From assembly GCA_014801065.1 (NCBI GenBank), contig JAAVEX010000077.1, forward strand, positions 21,826 through 29,863: a stretch of 8,038 nt of DNA, in the 5' to 3' direction. Shown here in pieces: positions 7,580 through 8,038 of this stretch. Under the pieces are notes generated by a model, which made no database searches, was not told the DNA's origin, and saw nothing but the letters and a program-made list of their open reading frames with translations. A program made the translations under genes and the position numbers. The stretch's first letter is position 1. The number at the start of each line of letters is the position of its first letter. This DNA comes from Barnesiella sp. Its GTDB lineage: Bacteria; Bacteroidota; Bacteroidia; Bacteroidales; Muribaculaceae.

Positions 7580-7662
7580 GTCAGTTAAATGGTGGAAAAC
7601 TGACATTATGATGTTAAAATAGTGTTAAATATAAAATTTTTTACAAAAATATTTTGTCAGTT
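7580..7662. repeat. Three GTCAGTT heptamers upstream of a strong promoter (candidate operator)
   Basis: GTCAGTT is at 7580-7586, its inverse AACTGAC at 7598-7604, and a third direct copy at 7656-7662. The first two form a 7-bp inverted repeat with an 11-nt spacer. The third shares its first G with the -33 TTTG box of the promoter at 7653-7683, so a protein bound there would sit on the promoter. The surrounding DNA (7527-7680) is very A/T-rich and holds no gene. Confidence 0.35.
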
Positions 7663-7683
7663 TCAAAAAGTACGCTACATTTG
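7653..7683 (+). promoter_or_regulatory. Textbook Bacteroidetes promoter (TTTG-N19-TAnnTTTG)
   Basis: TTTG at 7653-7656 and TACATTTG at 7676-7683 match the -33 and -7 consensus elements exactly, with a 19-bp spacer. It is the best promoter match in the window. The start of transcription is predicted near 7688-7691. Upstream A/T tracts (7605-7650) could act as an UP-like element. Confidence 0.8.
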
Positions 7684-7724
7684 CAATGTGTTTTTCATGG
7701 TATTAGATTTAAGGTTAACTAAGG

Positions 7725-7755
7725 TTGATTGTCGTGAGACAATCAATTTTTTTTT
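7725..7755 (+). terminator. Promoter-proximal intrinsic terminator or attenuator hairpin
   Basis: TTGATTGTC (7725-7733) pairs perfectly over 9 bp with GACAATCAA (7738-7746) around a GTGA tetraloop, and nine T residues follow at 7747-7755. It begins only about 35 nt after the predicted start of transcription. That placement is typical of a very short RNA or of a leader whose read-through is controlled. The stem is rich in A-T pairs, so termination may be partial or temperature-sensitive (inference). Confidence 0.65.
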
Positions 7756-7860
7756 GTGCCTGCCGGAAGTGATATTAAAAACTGTTTATAAGAGAATATC
7801 CGCCAATTTTATGTGTGGAAAATGCGTTGCGTCAATATTTGTTGGGGCAATCGATGGGAG

Positions 7861-7882
7861 GGCGGCTTTAGCCGTCTTTTTT
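7861..7882 (+). terminator. Second terminator-like hairpin
   Basis: GGCGGC (7861-7866) pairs with GCCGTC (7871-7876), six pairs including one G-U, around a TTTA loop. TTTTTT follows at 7877-7882. A purine-rich TGGGAG stretch precedes it, and a similar copy lies 62 bp downstream. Confidence 0.6.
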
Positions 7883-7916
7883 GCTTTGGGGCATTTTTTA
7901 TGTTGGTGGTGAGCGG

Positions 7917-7945
7917 TGGGAGGGGTGGCTTTTGCCGGCCCTTTT
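7917..7945 (+). repeat. Near-copy of the preceding hairpin (third terminator-like structure)
   Basis: TGGGAGGGGTGGCTTTTGCC (7917-7936) closely resembles TGGGAGGGCGGCTTTAGCC (7855-7873). GGC pairs with GCC around a TTTT loop, extended by U-G and G-C pairs with a bulged G. Only four T residues follow (7942-7945), so as a terminator it is weaker. The remainder to 8038 shows no gene. It holds only small inverted repeats: AACCTA/TAGGTT at 7987-8000 and TTCTGA/TCAGAA at 8021-8038. Confidence 0.4.
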
Positions 7946-8038
7946 ATCGAGATAATTTGCTGATCTACAGGCTGAGGGTGTTGCAGAACCTACCTAGGTT
8001 GAGGGCGTGAGAATTGAATATTCTGAGCTCAATCAGAA

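Larger units (their letters stand above)
7688..7882 (+). ncRNA. Candidate small RNA or attenuated 5' leader
   Basis: This unit is bounded by the strong promoter at 7653-7683 and by terminator-like hairpins at 7725-7755 and 7861-7882. It would give a transcript of about 65 nt (stop at the first) or about 195 nt (stop at the second). The unpaired segment before the first hairpin (7697-7721, GGTATTAGATTTAAGGTTAA at its core) feels like a conserved leader I associate with Bacteroidales, perhaps upstream of cold-shock or RNA-binding protein genes. That is memory, not a search result. The promoter-plus-terminator layout also recalls the Bacteroidales-1 RNA class. The open frame crossing it passes through all the hairpins and is not convincing as a gene. 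The downstream gene, if any, lies beyond the window. Confidence 0.45.

Noticed and set aside
7697..7912. Open frame from the ATG at 7697, ending in a hydrophobic stretch and Trp-Trp
   Set aside because: It runs through both terminator-like hairpins and their T-runs, its composition is that of noncoding DNA, and it has no recognisable domain. A leader-peptide role cannot be excluded but has no support.
7813..8010. Open frame of 65 codons at the right end
   Set aside because: It overlaps the hairpin elements in another frame and has low-complexity Gly/Phe/Arg-rich content with no family resemblance.
1..8038. Search by eye for CRISPR arrays, tRNA or rRNA genes, insertion sequences and SusC/SusD genes
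   Set aside because: No regularly spaced repeats, cloverleaf-like segments, transposase motifs or TonB-dependent receptor sequences were seen.

Overview
The window looks like chromosomal DNA of a gut Bacteroidales bacterium, plausibly a Muribaculaceae- or Bacteroides-like lineage. The evidence is three matches to the Bacteroidetes -7 promoter element TAnnTTTG (one with a correctly spaced TTTG -33 box), absence of Shine-Dalgarno sequences, AT-rich intergenic DNA between moderate-GC genes, and exported glycan-degrading enzymes of families typical of that order. The family-level guess is inference; no rRNA or other marker gene is present.

Layout. Positions 1-2476 hold two tandem minus-strand genes for family 92 glycoside hydrolases (exo-alpha-mannosidases). 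The upstream one is complete (2476 to 206, secreted). The downstream one (from 182, cut by the window edge) is a lipoprotein, and only 23 bp separate them. Positions 2477-2728 are a 252-bp divergent control region with one TAAATTTG -7 element facing each way, helically spaced TTAACA repeats, and a stem-loop predicted at the very 5' end of the rightward mRNA. Positions 2729-7453 form a plus-strand two-gene operon: a secreted GH29 alpha-L-fucosidase with a C-terminal discoidin/CBM32-like domain, then, 15 bp later, a secreted 1063-residue multidomain protein with two GEVED-like modules flanking a beta-trefoil-like section. A strong intrinsic terminator (7483-7526) ends that operon.

Positions 7527-8038 have no convincing protein gene but are rich in signals: three copies of GTCAGTT, a textbook Bacteroidetes promoter (TTTG-N19-TACATTTG), and then three successive terminator-like hairpins within about 260 nt. 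This reads as a small RNA or an attenuated leader for a gene beyond the right edge.

Together the genes suggest a compact, divergently transcribed host-glycan locus. The mannosidases would trim alpha-mannose from high-mannose N-glycans or similar glycans, the fucosidase would remove capping alpha-1,3/1,4-fucose, and the large protein would bind glycans or scaffold the enzymes. No SusC/SusD pair, transporter or regulator gene is visible, so membership in a full polysaccharide utilization locus cannot be judged from this window.
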